DNA from: Candidatus Aminicenantota bacterium
GTDB lineage: Bacteria; Acidobacteriota; Aminicenantia; UBA2199
NCBI GenBank assembly: GCA_020355945.1
Contig: CP070627.1
Coordinates: 86,803-112,289 of the forward strand
DNA: 25,487 nucleotides
Direction of reading: 5' to 3'
The translations under genes and the position numbers were made by a program. The notes under the pieces were generated by a model that searched no databases, was not told the DNA's origin, and saw nothing but the letters and a program-made list of their open reading frames with translations. Each line of letters opens with the position of its first letter. The stretch's first letter is position 1. Below are positions 1 through 8,493 of the stretch, in pieces.

Positions 1-108
1 TCCAGGGGCCCCTCGGCGAGGGGAGCCTAAAAAGGCAAAGTGCTTTGCCCCATACGCTGTGCGCCATGCGCCATGCGCAATGCTCTCGCCCCCTGGCCGT
101 CGGAGACA
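1..108 (+). repeat. Family A palindromic element, copy a (translated inside the PKS gene)
   Basis: The copy begins at the TCCAGGGG arm at the window edge and ends with CCCCCTGGCCGTCGGAGACA. The left module (TAATAA...TTTTGCGGGG) would lie outside the window. The interior has a GCGCCAT tandem, as in copy d. It is open in the PKS frame and reads QG...PLAVGD, the same exit frame (PLAxGx) as the copy inside metH. Confidence 0.85.
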
Positions 109-1448
109 ATAGAATCCACCAAACCGAAATCACCCAGCCGTTGGTATTTGCTTTTGAATATGCGCTGGCAAGACTACTGATGAAATGGGGAATCACCCCC
201 GGCGCCATGATGGGATACAGTTTGGGTGAATATATTGCTGCTTGTATTTCCGGTGTTCTATCACTGGAAGACGCCTTAAAACTGATCGTCCTCAGGGGGC
301 AGTTAATGCAGCGAACGCCTCCTGGTGCCATGACCAGTGTTCCTCTCCCGGAAAAAGAATTGAAACCGCTGCTGAAGGAAAATTTGTCATTGGCCATAGT
401 CAATGGTCCCACTTGCATCGTTTCAGGTCCAGAATCAGTTGTCAAAGCATTTGAACAAGATATGAAAAAAAAGAGAGTGTTATGTGTGGGACTCAATATA
501 TCCAATGCCATGCATTCCCCTTTGATGAATCCAATAAAAAAAGAATTTGAAAGCAAAATAAAAAATATTCGTTTAAATAAACCCCAAATCCCATATATAT
601 CTAATGTAACCGCGGATTGGCTCAAAGAGGAGGAAGCCAAAGACCCTGTATATTGGGGAACTCATTTGTGTTCCACCGTGCGGTTTTCAGATGGGCTAAC
701 AAAATTATTGAAACAGGATAATTCCATATTTATAGAAATCGGGGCCGGGAGGATATTAGGAATGATGGTACGGGTACATCCGGACAAAAAACCGGGGCAT
801 GTCATTATGAATACCCTGAAGCACCAGCAGGAAAAAGCCACTGATGATCGGTTCCTATTGGACAGGCTGGGGCAGTTGTGGCTTCATGGTCTTCATATTG
901 ATTGGAAAGAGTTTTATCGAGATGAAAAAAGATACCGCCTATCTTTACCCGGTTACCCGTTTGAAGGTAAACGGTATTGGTTAGAGCGAAGTGCTGCTGT
1001 GTTTTCAGCTCCAACGGCTGGTTCTCCATTAGATGAAGCCGGGTCTGCCACCGAAGTTTCCACTAAGGGGGTGGCACCCCCAACCTATTATTGCAGCAGG
1101 AATACGCAAGTGCCGGAGGAAAAATCTTGGAATGAAAACAAGGTTTTGCAGCATAGTAATACAGATTCCCCGGGACCTGGAGGAGAATTACCCGGAGTAA
1201 GCGAAAATTACGCAGCCCCCGAGAGTGAACTGGAAAAAGTAATCGCCCGCTTATGGCAAGAGTTCCTGGGAATAGAACAGGTGGGGATTCATGATAATTT
1301 CTTCTTTTTGAATGGAAACTCTTTGCTTGCCACCCAGTTGATGGCACGGCTTATGCAGGATTACCCGGTGGAAATCCCTATGAATCGTTTCTATGAAGAC
1401 CCTACTATTGCTCATCTCGCCGGCTTGATCGAAGAATTACAAGGGTAA
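1..1448 (+). CDS. Type I polyketide synthase, C-terminal part (acyltransferase + acyl carrier protein), 5' end outside window
   Basis: This is the end of a modular PKS. The frame is open to the left edge (first full codon at 3), so the gene begins upstream; the TTG at 45 is not a credible start. Counting from 45, the acyltransferase contains IHQTEITQP (24-32), the nucleophile motif GYSLGE (Ser59), the active-site His in NAMH (His157; malonyl-like rather than methylmalonyl-like YASH) and EIGAGR. The usual post-AT linker ends in LPGYPFEGKRYWLE. A Pro/Ser-rich spacer (320-390) leads to a carrier domain whose phosphopantetheine Ser426 lies in LNGNSLLA (usual LGGxSL). No KR, DH or thioesterase follows the AT, so the visible module end adds a malonyl-type unit to the carrier without reduction. 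Codons 1-36 of this frame are a translated family A repeat just before the AT QTEITQP motif. The product is unknown. Confidence 0.93.
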   Translation, partial: QGPLGEGSLKRQSALPHTLCAMRHAQCSRPLAVGDNRIHQTEITQPLVFAFEYALARLLMKWGITPGAMMGYSLGEYIAACISGVLSLEDALKLIVLRGQLMQRTPPGAMTSVPLPEKELKPLLKENLSLAIVNGPTCIVSGPESVVKAFEQDMKKKRVLCVGLNISNAMHSPLMNPIKKEFESKIKNIRLNKPQIPYISNVTADWLKEEEAKDPVYWGTHLCSTVRFSDGLTKLLKQDNSIFIEIGAGRILGMMVRVHPDKKPGHVIMNTLKHQQEKATDDRFLLDRLGQLWLHGLHIDWKEFYRDEKRYRLSLPGYPFEGKRYWLERSAAVFSAPTAGSPLDEAGSATEVSTKGVAPPTYYCSRNTQVPEEKSWNENKVLQHSNTDSPGPGGELPGVSENYAAPESELEKVIARLWQEFLGIEQVGIHDNFFFLNGNSLLATQLMARLMQDYPVEIPMNRFYEDPTIAHLAGLIEELQG

Positions 1449-1476
1449 GAATAGAACTGGAAGCAAATAAAAAAAA

Positions 1477-1541
1477 TTAGCCACAGAGGACACAGAGGAC
1501 ACAGAGTTGTTTTATTTTTTCTCTGTGTTCTCTGTGGCTAA
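1477..1541. repeat. Family B inverted repeat (TTAGCCACAGAG type), complete hairpin
   Basis: The left arm, TTAGCCACAGAG followed by two ACACAGAG-like units (1477-1506), is complementary to the right arm (1521-1541, ending CTCTGTGGCTAA), with one mismatch over the paired 21 bases. It fills the gap between the PKS stop (1446-1448) and the AAGGAG ribosome binding site of the next gene. Two partial relatives lie at 15471-15501 and 18769-18798. Confidence 0.85.
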
Positions 1542-1558
1542 AAAAAAGGAGATAAATA

Positions 1559-2191
1559 ATGAAAATGATCAAACATGTAATGTTAAGTTTATTAGTTGTA
1601 TTCGTGGCTGCATTGGTGTTGGGTTCAGTGGTTTTGTCGGTCTCTGCCCAGGAAAAAAATCAAGAGATGTCCCAAGAGCAGAAAAAGATGATGGAACTCT
1701 GGAAGAAATACACGTTTCCCGGTGAAAAACACAAGCACATAGAATATTTTGTCGGTGAGTGGGAAAGCAAAATAAAGTCATGGCGCCAGCCGGGAAAAGA
1801 ACCTAAAGTTCGAACCCAGGAGATTAAGGTTGAATCTTTTTTTGACGGCCGTTTCACCAAAGCTCATATTAAAACGGATGCCAGCGATATAGGAATAATT
1901 CTTGAAACTATTGTTATAAACGGCTATGATAATTTTAAACAGGAGTTTTTTTCTATCACCCTCAGCAAACAGAGGACCGATTATTATTTGACCGGAGGAA
2001 AACTGGATAAGACCGGTAAAATCAGGACTGATACCACTGTACGGACAGATATTTTTACAGGAGAGCAATACCGGGTAAAAGCCATTACCACCATCATTAA
2101 CCGGGACAAATACACCTACGAATATTATCAAATTGATCCTGAGGGAAATGAGGTAAAAAGGATGGAGATTACTTATACCCGAAAGAAATGA
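1559..2191 (+). CDS. Secreted DUF1579-family protein
   Basis: A 210-residue protein. AAGGAG lies 6-11 bases before the ATG at 1559 and fixes the start. An N-terminal signal peptide (hydrophobic 6-28, cleavage near SVSA-QE) predicts export. The mature part shows the DUF1579 pattern: a Met/Lys-rich helix, then HKHIEYFVGEWESKIKSW (the family's GxeHk.L..lvGtW), FFDGRF and NGYDNFKQEF (the family's GYDN.k). This beta-rich family has no established reaction; members are often secreted and lipocalin-like, so ligand binding is only an inference. It follows the PKS gene on the same strand after a family B hairpin and may be read from PKS transcription. No direct link to polyketide chemistry can be shown. 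Confidence 0.8.
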   Translation: MKMIKHVMLSLLVVFVAALVLGSVVLSVSAQEKNQEMSQEQKKMMELWKKYTFPGEKHKHIEYFVGEWESKIKSWRQPGKEPKVRTQEIKVESFFDGRFTKAHIKTDASDIGIILETIVINGYDNFKQEFFSITLSKQRTDYYLTGGKLDKTGKIRTDTTVRTDIFTGEQYRVKAITTIINRDKYTYEYYQIDPEGNEVKRMEITYTRKK

Positions 2192-2275
2192 AGAATTAAG
2201 GGATAACATCATTATACAAGGGATGGGCAGGGTCCCCCAGCGCCCAATAAATATGAGAGCCCTGATCGATGGAAG

Positions 2276-4108
2276 TTAGCGCGTTCTTTCGGTTTTTATC
2301 ACTTCCGAACTTACTGTAAAATAGCGATGCTTTTTGAAAATAACCTCTGTTTTGGTGCGGACAAATTTTTTCTTTTTTTTGGTATAGGTTTCTTCGATAA
2401 AATACCTGCTGGGCAGACGAAATCCCTGGCGTTTAATGTTGAATTCCGCAAAGAAAGAGATAATAAGTTTTGCCTTGAATCGTTTTTCCAGTTTCAATAC
2501 TTTTTCAAAATCTTGCATGATGGTTTTGGGATTCCATTCTAATTTTAAAATATCAATTTCTCCCTTTTCATCTTCTTTGATCCAGATATTGCCCACCAGG
2601 GGATTGTGTTTCCTGGTTTCTTTGGGAATGGCTTCGATAATCACGACCTTTTCACCGTTATAGATATCTTCTCTTAAGATTTTATAATCGTAACGTTCCT
2701 GCCAGTATTTGCTTAAAAAGGCAATAGGGCCGAAAATAAGCTTGTAATAACGATTACGGGTCAATAATTGAGCATCCGGGATATTTCGGGTAACACCATT
2801 TTCCTCTAGCAGAGTTCGCTGCTCAACAACTTTCTTATCTTCACGTATTAATTGATATTCGTAAATATATTTATCTTTGGTGGCAGCAAGAACCCCGGTA
2901 GCAAATGAACCAATTATATCCCAGGATAGATTGTTGGTTTCGGTTATGTGCTCCTGGCAGAAAAAATGAAAGAAATTGTTATATAGTCGATCGCAATAGG
3001 CTGCTGCTTTTTCCAATATACGGGATAATTTTTCCTGCTGCGCGTTCTCCTCCCGGCTTTTGGGCAGCGAGTCCCTTTCTCTTATACATCTCCGTCTTTG
3101 GTCGCTGTCTTTTTTGTTCCATACATAGTGATAATCTTTTACCAGGTATTCAAATTCATCAATGGCCTTAACATAGTATGTTTTGGCCAGTTCCGGGTTG
3201 TATTCTTTTGTTCTATAATGGTCTGCCAGTGCGGTGTAAGTATGGGCCCGGGGACTGGAATGACTGCCCTTTTCAAAATATTTCCCGGCTTCCTGATAAT
3301 CTCCTTTTTCAAAATATACCATGGCCAGCTTGTCGAATCCTTTTTTGTATGCGATTTTTTCATAACAGGGGACTGCCCTGGCATAATTTCCTTTTTCAAA
3401 AAACACATCTCCCAGGATTCGATAACAATGGTTTTGTATCTTGCCTTTTTGGTTGGCGCAAAATATTTCCGCTTTTTCATATTCTTCTTTTGCCAGTAAG
3501 CGGTCCAGTGTCTCATATTCGGGGCGTTCATAATCAAAAGGGAAGTAACAGTTAGCCTTGAGCTCGGTTTTTATTCTCCCGGAAGGGTCCTTAAATAGGA
3601 GTATACAAATTTCCGGCCGATCCAGGGGTATATCATTTTTAAGCCTGAACTGTAACATTTCTTTGAAACCGATTTTCATAACGGTAACCGATTTGATTTT
3701 AGGTATGGGAAAAATCACTTTGCCTTTTTTTTCATGGGGTTTAAATGTCCCCAGTTGGGCCAGTATCCAGGAATTTTTTATGGTACGCAGTTGCAGGGTT
3801 ACCGGTTCCATAAGGCCTGATTTTTCCAGTGCTTTAGTGATGGGCTTCATATCCAAAAGCAGGGTTTTTGTGGTAACTCTGGTAAACAATTGTTTAAAAG
3901 TTGGTTTTTGGTCATATTCCTTAACATCTTCCAGGGGGTGGCTGAATTCTAACTTAAAGGGGGCGTATCTGGCTAGCTTTTTCCAGCGTTTGGCATGCTG
4001 TTTTTCCGATATTTGCCCTTCATCTGCTGCTGCCTGGCCATAACCAACGTTACTCATGCCGGGGCCAACCAGCATAAACAAAACAATGATTGGTATCAAT
4101 TTTTTCAT
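2276..4108 (-). CDS. Secreted TPR protein with C-terminal LolA-like/outer-membrane-sorting-like domain
   Basis: A 610-residue protein. A signal peptide (residues 1-26, MKKLIPIIVLFMLVGPG then YGQA-AA) indicates a periplasmic or surface location. Residues 30-190 are an unrecognised domain. Residues 201-325 form about four TPR-like hairpins with repeated motifs such as FFEKGNYARAVPCYEK and YFEKGDYQEAGKYFEK. The C-terminal 200 residues (IIEAIPKE...GNIWI, ILKLEWNPKT, FNIKRQGFRLPSRYFIEE) resemble the beta-sheet of outer-membrane lipoprotein-sorting or DUF1571-like proteins. AGGTGC precedes the ATG by about 8 bases. The gene lies 307 bp downstream of resB on the same strand, separated by a family A hairpin, so co-transcription with the cytochrome operon is uncertain. 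The function is unknown; protein-protein scaffolding is the obvious guess from the TPRs. Confidence 0.72.
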   Translation of the reverse strand: MKKLIPIIVLFMLVGPGMSNVGYGQAAADEGQISEKQHAKRWKKLARYAPFKLEFSHPLEDVKEYDQKPTFKQLFTRVTTKTLLLDMKPITKALEKSGLMEPVTLQLRTIKNSWILAQLGTFKPHEKKGKVIFPIPKIKSVTVMKIGFKEMLQFRLKNDIPLDRPEICILLFKDPSGRIKTELKANCYFPFDYERPEYETLDRLLAKEEYEKAEIFCANQKGKIQNHCYRILGDVFFEKGNYARAVPCYEKIAYKKGFDKLAMVYFEKGDYQEAGKYFEKGSHSSPRAHTYTALADHYRTKEYNPELAKTYYVKAIDEFEYLVKDYHYVWNKKDSDQRRRCIRERDSLPKSREENAQQEKLSRILEKAAAYCDRLYNNFFHFFCQEHITETNNLSWDIIGSFATGVLAATKDKYIYEYQLIREDKKVVEQRTLLEENGVTRNIPDAQLLTRNRYYKLIFGPIAFLSKYWQERYDYKILREDIYNGEKVVIIEAIPKETRKHNPLVGNIWIKEDEKGEIDILKLEWNPKTIMQDFEKVLKLEKRFKAKLIISFFAEFNIKRQGFRLPSRYFIEETYTKKKKKFVRTKTEVIFKKHRYFTVSSEVIKTERTR

Positions 4109-4415
4109 TTTAGCACCTTTATTAAATTAAGCAACCGCTTGTGGATATCTTAAAATATATACGTATTCATTTAAGAAATAGGATGTGCAATGTGATTGCC
4201 AATCCAAAAGGCTAAAAATGTCCTGGAATTGGGACATCATTTCCAAAATCCACCACCTAATTTTAGCCACAAAGGTGCCAGGCAAAGTTTTTGACCGCAG
4301 GGGGGCTCTTTTCGAGAAAACCGCCCCCCTGGACCCCCCGCAAAAGCTTCTTATTAACGAACATTTGTTTTCTATTGTTATTATTTTCATCAACACATCA
4401 CTTTACCCCATCTTC
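4109..4415. other. Gene-free stretch between resB and the TPR gene
   Basis: It holds a family A element (4292-4356) and, just before it, TTAGCCACAAAGG (4263-4275), which looks like a decayed start of a family B repeat. The rest (4109-4262) is AT-rich with no convincing gene. The 89-codon frame across it on the minus strand is mostly translated repeat. Confidence 0.6.
4292..4356 (-). repeat. Family A palindromic element, copy b (short form)
   Basis: The hairpin arms are AGGGGGGC and GCCCCCCT with an inner TTTTCGAGAAAA stem. On the minus strand it starts TTAATAAGAAGCTTTTGCGG, matching the family's left end. The right end (GACCGC instead of CCGCCGGAGGCA) has decayed. It could also act as a transcription terminator-like structure for resB. 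Confidence 0.82.
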
Positions 4416-5588
4416 CTAACTTCCTGGCTTCCTCTCCTCTTTAAACCACCCCCGGAGCTCCGGCAGGTATCTGAGGATAAAGCCGCCTAACCCAACTAAC
4501 AGGGCAATCCAAACCACCGCATAACCGGGGTCTTCAACCACCCGGAAAGACGACCAGCGCCTTAAATCCACGAAACCTAGAGAGTACTTCCCTAACGTGA
4601 TACTGCCCCCCAGGGATATCTCATCCTGGAGAACCTTTTGACCGGTATCATCCTCCATCTCCACCAGGAGAATCGGATTCTCCGGTTCTTCACCGCTCTT
4701 TTTCACCTGTCCGTCAACCCGAATATAACTGGGATAAAGAGTCACAATCACTTGTTGTTTAAAAAAAGGCAGCGGCAGGAAATCCCGGTATTCCCTTTCC
4801 TGGCCATAACGGAAGGTTTTAAGAGCAACATAAGAGTTGACCAGCAGCCTGCCGGTTAATCGGTCCCGGATCACCAGCCGAGGAGAAAAACCTACCTGGT
4901 CCTGGGTAAAATTCACACCCTCAAAGGTAAACGGTTGATTCACTTTAATTACAGCCTTAGTCACTTTGTCTTTATTGTTTTTGTTCATTTGAAATTCGAG
5001 ATTGGAAGTCATATCGATGAGGTAGTTTTTATTTTGGTATGTTACCTTGACCTTATCCAGGCGCACCACAAACTCCCGGTGATACTCAGGGCGAAAAGGT
5101 CCCTCAACGATCCGGAGATAGTTATTGTGTTCCTCTCTGAAACTCTGTCCTTCAGTGAGAATGATATAGCCATCCATTCTTACGGCTGAACTCCAGGCTC
5201 CACCGATAAATAATGCGATAAGGCTGAGATGAAGGATAATGAAACCTATATTCCGTAAAGCTTTTGGGCCTTTAAACGCTGAAATAGCCCCCTCTTTGAA
5301 AAAACGCACCACCGTGCAGGTCAGGGTATTAATTGCTAAAAGGAAAATGGTAACCAGGAAAGGAATGGAATGAAATACACGGAAAAAGCCGACTGGCTTC
5401 ATCAGGGCAGTAATAATGGGATGTTGTTCCTGCCACCGGGCAATGTCACCCGGTGCGTATAAGCCTTCCTGTGGCAGAACAGCTCCTGCCAGGGAGAACA
5501 ATATCAACACTCCGACTAATACCAGGGCTAACCGCCCGGAACTGGCTCCCCGCCAAAAAATGGTCAACCACCTTTTTCCTTTATACAC
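4416..5588 (-). CDS. resB: ResB/Ccs1-family cytochrome c biogenesis protein
   Basis: A 390-residue membrane protein of the system II cytochrome c assembly complex, which with CcsA brings haem and reduced apocytochrome together outside the membrane. Membrane segments lie near 18-40 (LALVLVGVLILFSLAGAVLP), 76-98, 112-131 (IGFIILHLSLIALFIGGAW) and 360-380. Between the third and fourth is the large extracytoplasmic domain typical of ResB, with motifs VRMDGYIILTEGQSF and QPFTFEGVNFTQD. Start: GTG at 5588; an in-frame TAG lies three codons upstream. It begins 19 bases after the stop of the 11-heme cytochrome gene and is surely co-transcribed with it, which fits a dedicated maturation role. The CcsA partner is not in this window. 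Confidence 0.88.
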   Translation of the reverse strand: MYKGKRWLTIFWRGASSGRLALVLVGVLILFSLAGAVLPQEGLYAPGDIARWQEQHPIITALMKPVGFFRVFHSIPFLVTIFLLAINTLTCTVVRFFKEGAISAFKGPKALRNIGFIILHLSLIALFIGGAWSSAVRMDGYIILTEGQSFREEHNNYLRIVEGPFRPEYHREFVVRLDKVKVTYQNKNYLIDMTSNLEFQMNKNNKDKVTKAVIKVNQPFTFEGVNFTQDQVGFSPRLVIRDRLTGRLLVNSYVALKTFRYGQEREYRDFLPLPFFKQQVIVTLYPSYIRVDGQVKKSGEEPENPILLVEMEDDTGQKVLQDEISLGGSITLGKYSLGFVDLRRWSSFRVVEDPGYAVVWIALLVGLGGFILRYLPELRGWFKEERKPGS

Positions 5589-5607
5589 TATGATCTATTG
5601 TCTAACC

Positions 5608-7251
5608 TCACCTGGTATAATCCTTGCTTGAGTTGTCGTGGTTACAATCCCCGCCGCGGCAGTAACCGGTTGCTCCAATGATTTGCCATCCGCTGTTCCA
5701 ACCGCCCACCATAAAGTGTTCGGTATCAGTGCCGTCGGCAAATGAATCGGCAGTCCAGGTAAAATTACCGCCATGAATGTTCCCGCGGGCATGGCCGTTG
5801 GGGAGAGCAACGCCTTGTTTAGTGTGCCACATATTAACAATACCGCCGTGACATCCCATGCAGCCCAGTTCATTTGAATTGCCTCCTCTGTGCTGGTTCT
5901 GGTTATCCCCATGGAACTCGAATATAGAAAAAGAACCCCCTCCCACATATTCAGTGGATTTATGGCAGCGGATACAGAAGGCCTCTACACTAACTCCCAT
6001 GCCCGTCGGGAGATCTCCTTTGTTGACTGCATTTTCCATGGTAACCAGGTCTATTGCATTACGGAGCATCCGTTGGTTGCTGCTGCCGTGTCCGCCAGCT
6101 TCATGGCAATCGAAACAGGAAATCACATCATGGTCCCCTGCCTGGTTCCAGGGCGGCTCCATGGTATTACTGTTGCAGTAGGAATTATTACCGGGTCCAC
6201 GCACCGCATGATGGTAACTATTGGAAGTGTCGAATTGGGCGAACACATTGGGAACATCCCGGTCGGCTGAAGAAAAAGGTTGCAGCGCATTGCCGCTGAA
6301 ATTGGTGGCTGTGGCACCATCAACATCGTGGCATTTCAAGCAGAGGTTGTCCTGCACATCGATTACCCACGATTCCAGGCTGTCGCTGGCAGTATTCCTG
6401 CTGAAAGCGACGAAAGGCGTTAACCGGCCCCCGCTGTCCGGGTCCAACAGGTCCACATTGCCGTCACCATGGTCGCCCTGGGCTTCATAGTGACAGACAC
6501 CGCAGTCGTCATCAGTGACCGCACCGCCCATCACATGATGACTGGTGAGAGAAAATTCACCTACTACTGCCCGCCGACTCCCTTTTGGAGTACTATGACA
6601 GGCAATACAACCACCACCGGCACCATGGAAAAAACCATCATGGGGGTGGCATACCATGCAGTTGGTGCCTGTGTAATGGGAGTGGTTCCCACTGCTGTTA
6701 TTGCGGTGGTTTAGAGCTAGCGTGTGGCAGGCTTCGCAGGCGCCATCGTAGTAAGTGTTACCGTCTTCGTCGTTGTCGGCAAAAGAGTGCAGCGAAGGAC
6801 CCCCGGCATCTGTTCCCCGGCTCTCAAATACCACGTAACGGTCGCCGCTGTTGGGAGTAGGAATCATCGCATCTCCCGAACTGTCTAATTTCTTTCCCAC
6901 CTGGGCCAGGTTGGTGCCGCCAAGCCAGTTACCCCTGTGATCGTGGGGATCGTGACAATCCGGACAGGTCATAAAAAAACTATAAGAACTGCCATCCTTG
7001 TTTTTATGCACTTCTGCCTTTTTGGTAGCTGTCCCGCCCGGTCCATGGCAGGAAAGACACAGCACCTCAACCACGTCTTCGTTTGTTAACGATTGACCCG
7101 GTGCACTGTGTATACTATGACAAATGGCACAGGTACCATGATCAGGATTCAACGCTTCTGTACTCCAAGGCCAATATATAATTACTGCAAGAATTGCTAT
7201 TACTAATACAAAACCAAATCCCAATAATAAAATCAATCGCTGTTTCATCAT
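5608..7251 (-). CDS. Multiheme cytochrome c with 11 CxxCH motifs
   Basis: A 547-residue protein. The N-terminal hydrophobic segment (5-27) is a signal or membrane anchor. Eleven haem motifs are visible: CAICH 41, CLSCH 65, CPDCH 96, CEACH 172, CMVCH 198, CIACH 215, CGVCH 250, CLKCH 304, CFDCH 379, CIRCH 426 and CMGCH 464. A twelfth, odd motif CRGGDCNH starts at 531. Many further His residues could be distal ligands. Such cytochromes carry electrons across the periplasm or to the cell surface; no substrate can be deduced. The start ATG at 7251 overlaps the stop of the NHL gene (ATGA), and resB follows within 20 bp. The operon as a whole suggests an electron-transfer module with its own maturation factor. 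Confidence 0.93.
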   Translation of the reverse strand: MMKQRLILLLGFGFVLVIAILAVIIYWPWSTEALNPDHGTCAICHSIHSAPGQSLTNEDVVEVLCLSCHGPGGTATKKAEVHKNKDGSSYSFFMTCPDCHDPHDHRGNWLGGTNLAQVGKKLDSSGDAMIPTPNSGDRYVVFESRGTDAGGPSLHSFADNDEDGNTYYDGACEACHTLALNHRNNSSGNHSHYTGTNCMVCHPHDGFFHGAGGGCIACHSTPKGSRRAVVGEFSLTSHHVMGGAVTDDDCGVCHYEAQGDHGDGNVDLLDPDSGGRLTPFVAFSRNTASDSLESWVIDVQDNLCLKCHDVDGATATNFSGNALQPFSSADRDVPNVFAQFDTSNSYHHAVRGPGNNSYCNSNTMEPPWNQAGDHDVISCFDCHEAGGHGSSNQRMLRNAIDLVTMENAVNKGDLPTGMGVSVEAFCIRCHKSTEYVGGGSFSIFEFHGDNQNQHRGGNSNELGCMGCHGGIVNMWHTKQGVALPNGHARGNIHGGNFTWTADSFADGTDTEHFMVGGWNSGWQIIGATGYCRGGDCNHDNSSKDYTR

Positions 7252-8180
7252 AACACCCCTCCCTTCTCAAATATTTCAATGGTGGCGGACCGGTTGTTGG
7301 TTACATAAATATCTTTTGATGTGGGATTAATTACAATATCCAAAGGTAACCTCAACTGTCCCGGGTCTGTACCGTATCCTGCCATGGTTTTAAGAGTTTG
7401 GCCGTTGTACCGGTCAAATACCATGATTTCCCCGGAATAACAATCCAACATAAACACATGCCCGGATTCATCCACTGCCAGGCCCTGGGGCCTTGAAAAT
7501 CGCAGGCCAAACATCCCCTTTTTCCCGGGAATAGTGTCCAACAGGTTGCCATTGTAATCAAAAATCTGTATTCGCGGGTAAATGTATTTTATCCTGTCCC
7601 CATAATCGCTGACAAAAACTTCCTTATTGGCAGGGTCCAGGGTAATGCCAGTGGGATTGGTCAACTCCTCATTGTTGGGGTCTAAACCGGGAAAAAAGCG
7701 AATAAATTTGCCTTTCCAGTCGAATACTTTGACCTTCTTTGCTGAGCCGTCCACGACAAAAACATACCCCTTGTTTTCATCGATGGCAATATCTGTGGGT
7801 TGCTTAATAGGTTCCCCTACGGAACCCAGTTGATACAGCTTTTTTCCACCCCTGGCATAGACCTCGACACATCCTTTTGAGGCGTTGCCTACATAAATGT
7901 GCCCCCTGGCATAAGCCACACCCAACGGTCTTCCTTCCACCGGGAACCAACGAGTTGCCTTAAGAGTCTTATGATCCACTGTTACAATCATTCCCAACTG
8001 GTAATCGGAAACCAGCAGGTTCCCTTCAGGGGTCATGGTCAGCCTGATAGGGGAATGCAGTTGGTGAACCCCGGGTTTCTTTTTATTAGGGACGCTGCCA
8101 GCCCAAACCGTTGAAGGGCAGCAAAAAACAATGGTGATAAAAAAGATGAAAAATATGACGAATATCGCATTTTTTTTCAT
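7248..8180 (-). CDS. Exported NHL-repeat beta-propeller protein
   Basis: A 310-residue protein. A signal peptide (residues 1-27, cleavage after VWA) is followed by about six NHL-type blades with motifs such as SPIRLTMTPEGNLLVSDY, QPTDIAIDENKGYVFVVD, NPTGITLDPANKEVFVSDYG, RPQGLAVDESGHVFMLD and LPLDIVINPTSKDIYVTN, enough for one six-bladed propeller. GGAG lies 10 bases before the ATG. It is the first gene of the NHL-cytochrome-resB operon and overlaps the cytochrome gene by 4 bases, so the products probably work in fixed ratio. NHL propellers are binding scaffolds; here a periplasmic or outer-membrane partner for the cytochrome is the likely role, but this is inferred from position alone. Confidence 0.87.
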   Translation of the reverse strand: MKKNAIFVIFFIFFITIVFCCPSTVWAGSVPNKKKPGVHQLHSPIRLTMTPEGNLLVSDYQLGMIVTVDHKTLKATRWFPVEGRPLGVAYARGHIYVGNASKGCVEVYARGGKKLYQLGSVGEPIKQPTDIAIDENKGYVFVVDGSAKKVKVFDWKGKFIRFFPGLDPNNEELTNPTGITLDPANKEVFVSDYGDRIKYIYPRIQIFDYNGNLLDTIPGKKGMFGLRFSRPQGLAVDESGHVFMLDCYSGEIMVFDRYNGQTLKTMAGYGTDPGQLRLPLDIVINPTSKDIYVTNNRSATIEIFEKGGVL

Positions 8181-8278
8181 GAGAAATTCTCCGTTAAAAA
8201 ATAAAAGTAACGTGATGACGTAAAATAAAGGTGCACCGCCTCACTCTTACCTCTTGCTTTTTTTCATAAATGATACTA

Positions 8279-8309
8279 TATAAAACCGTTACTGGTGGTA
8301 TTTTGTCAA
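8279..8309 (-). promoter_or_regulatory. Candidate promoter of the NHL-cytochrome-resB operon
   Basis: The minus strand has a perfect TTGACA (8304-8309) and an AT-rich TTTATA/TATATA region (8277-8284) 19-21 bases downstream. The spacing is longer than ideal, so the call is tentative. It would leave an untranslated leader of about 90 bases. Confidence 0.35.
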
Positions 8310-8347
8310 CACTTTGTTATTATAATTGTTGTATACGAGTTTGTCAA

Positions 8348-8375
8348 TCACCCAAAAGTTGTATTTTTCGGGTGA
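8348..8375. promoter_or_regulatory. Hairpin / possible operator in the divergent region
   Basis: TCACCCAAAA and TTTTCGGGTGA form an inverted repeat around a short AT-rich loop, with one mismatch. It lies between the divergent promoters, a natural place for a shared operator, but no regulator is known. Confidence 0.3.
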
Positions 8376-8457
8376 AAGTTCTTTTTAAAATACTGGCACT
8401 AAAGTATGAATTTTTACGATAGGTTGTATTTGAGTCGAAATTTTTTTTAAAAATTTA

Positions 8458-8463
8458 TATAAT
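8458..8463 (+). promoter_or_regulatory. Candidate -10 element of the PrpD-like gene
   Basis: TATAAT sits 30 bases before the ATG at 8494. TCGAAA at 8435-8440 is 17 bases upstream but is a poor -35 match. Confidence 0.25.
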
Positions 8464-8493
8464 CTTTCCAGGAAATTTTAAAGGAGGTAAAAA

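Larger units (their letters stand above)
8181..8493. other. Divergent intergenic region between NHL operon and PrpD-like gene
   Basis: An AT-rich spacer holding candidate promoters for both directions and a hairpin at 8348-8375 (TCACCC / GGGTGA arms). No coding potential was seen. TAAAGGAGGTAAAAA before 8494 is the ribosome binding site of the PrpD-like gene. Confidence 0.6.

Noticed and set aside
3139..4043. Long frames antisense or out of frame to the TPR gene
   Set aside because: They overlap a gene with signal peptide and TPR motifs; the shadow peptides show no family features.
4127..4396. 89-codon minus-strand frame between resB and the TPR gene
   Set aside because: Its middle is translated family A element, it has no ribosome binding site of note and no recognisable fold; open frames through this element are expected.
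5858..6860. Several plus-strand frames opposite the cytochrome gene
   Set aside because: The minus-strand frame has eleven CxxCH motifs; the opposite frames are by-products of its His/Cys/Gly-rich codons.
8303..8326. Plus-strand promoter TTGTCA / TATAAT before the PrpD-like gene
   Set aside because: The spacer is only 12 bases, too short for sigma-70.
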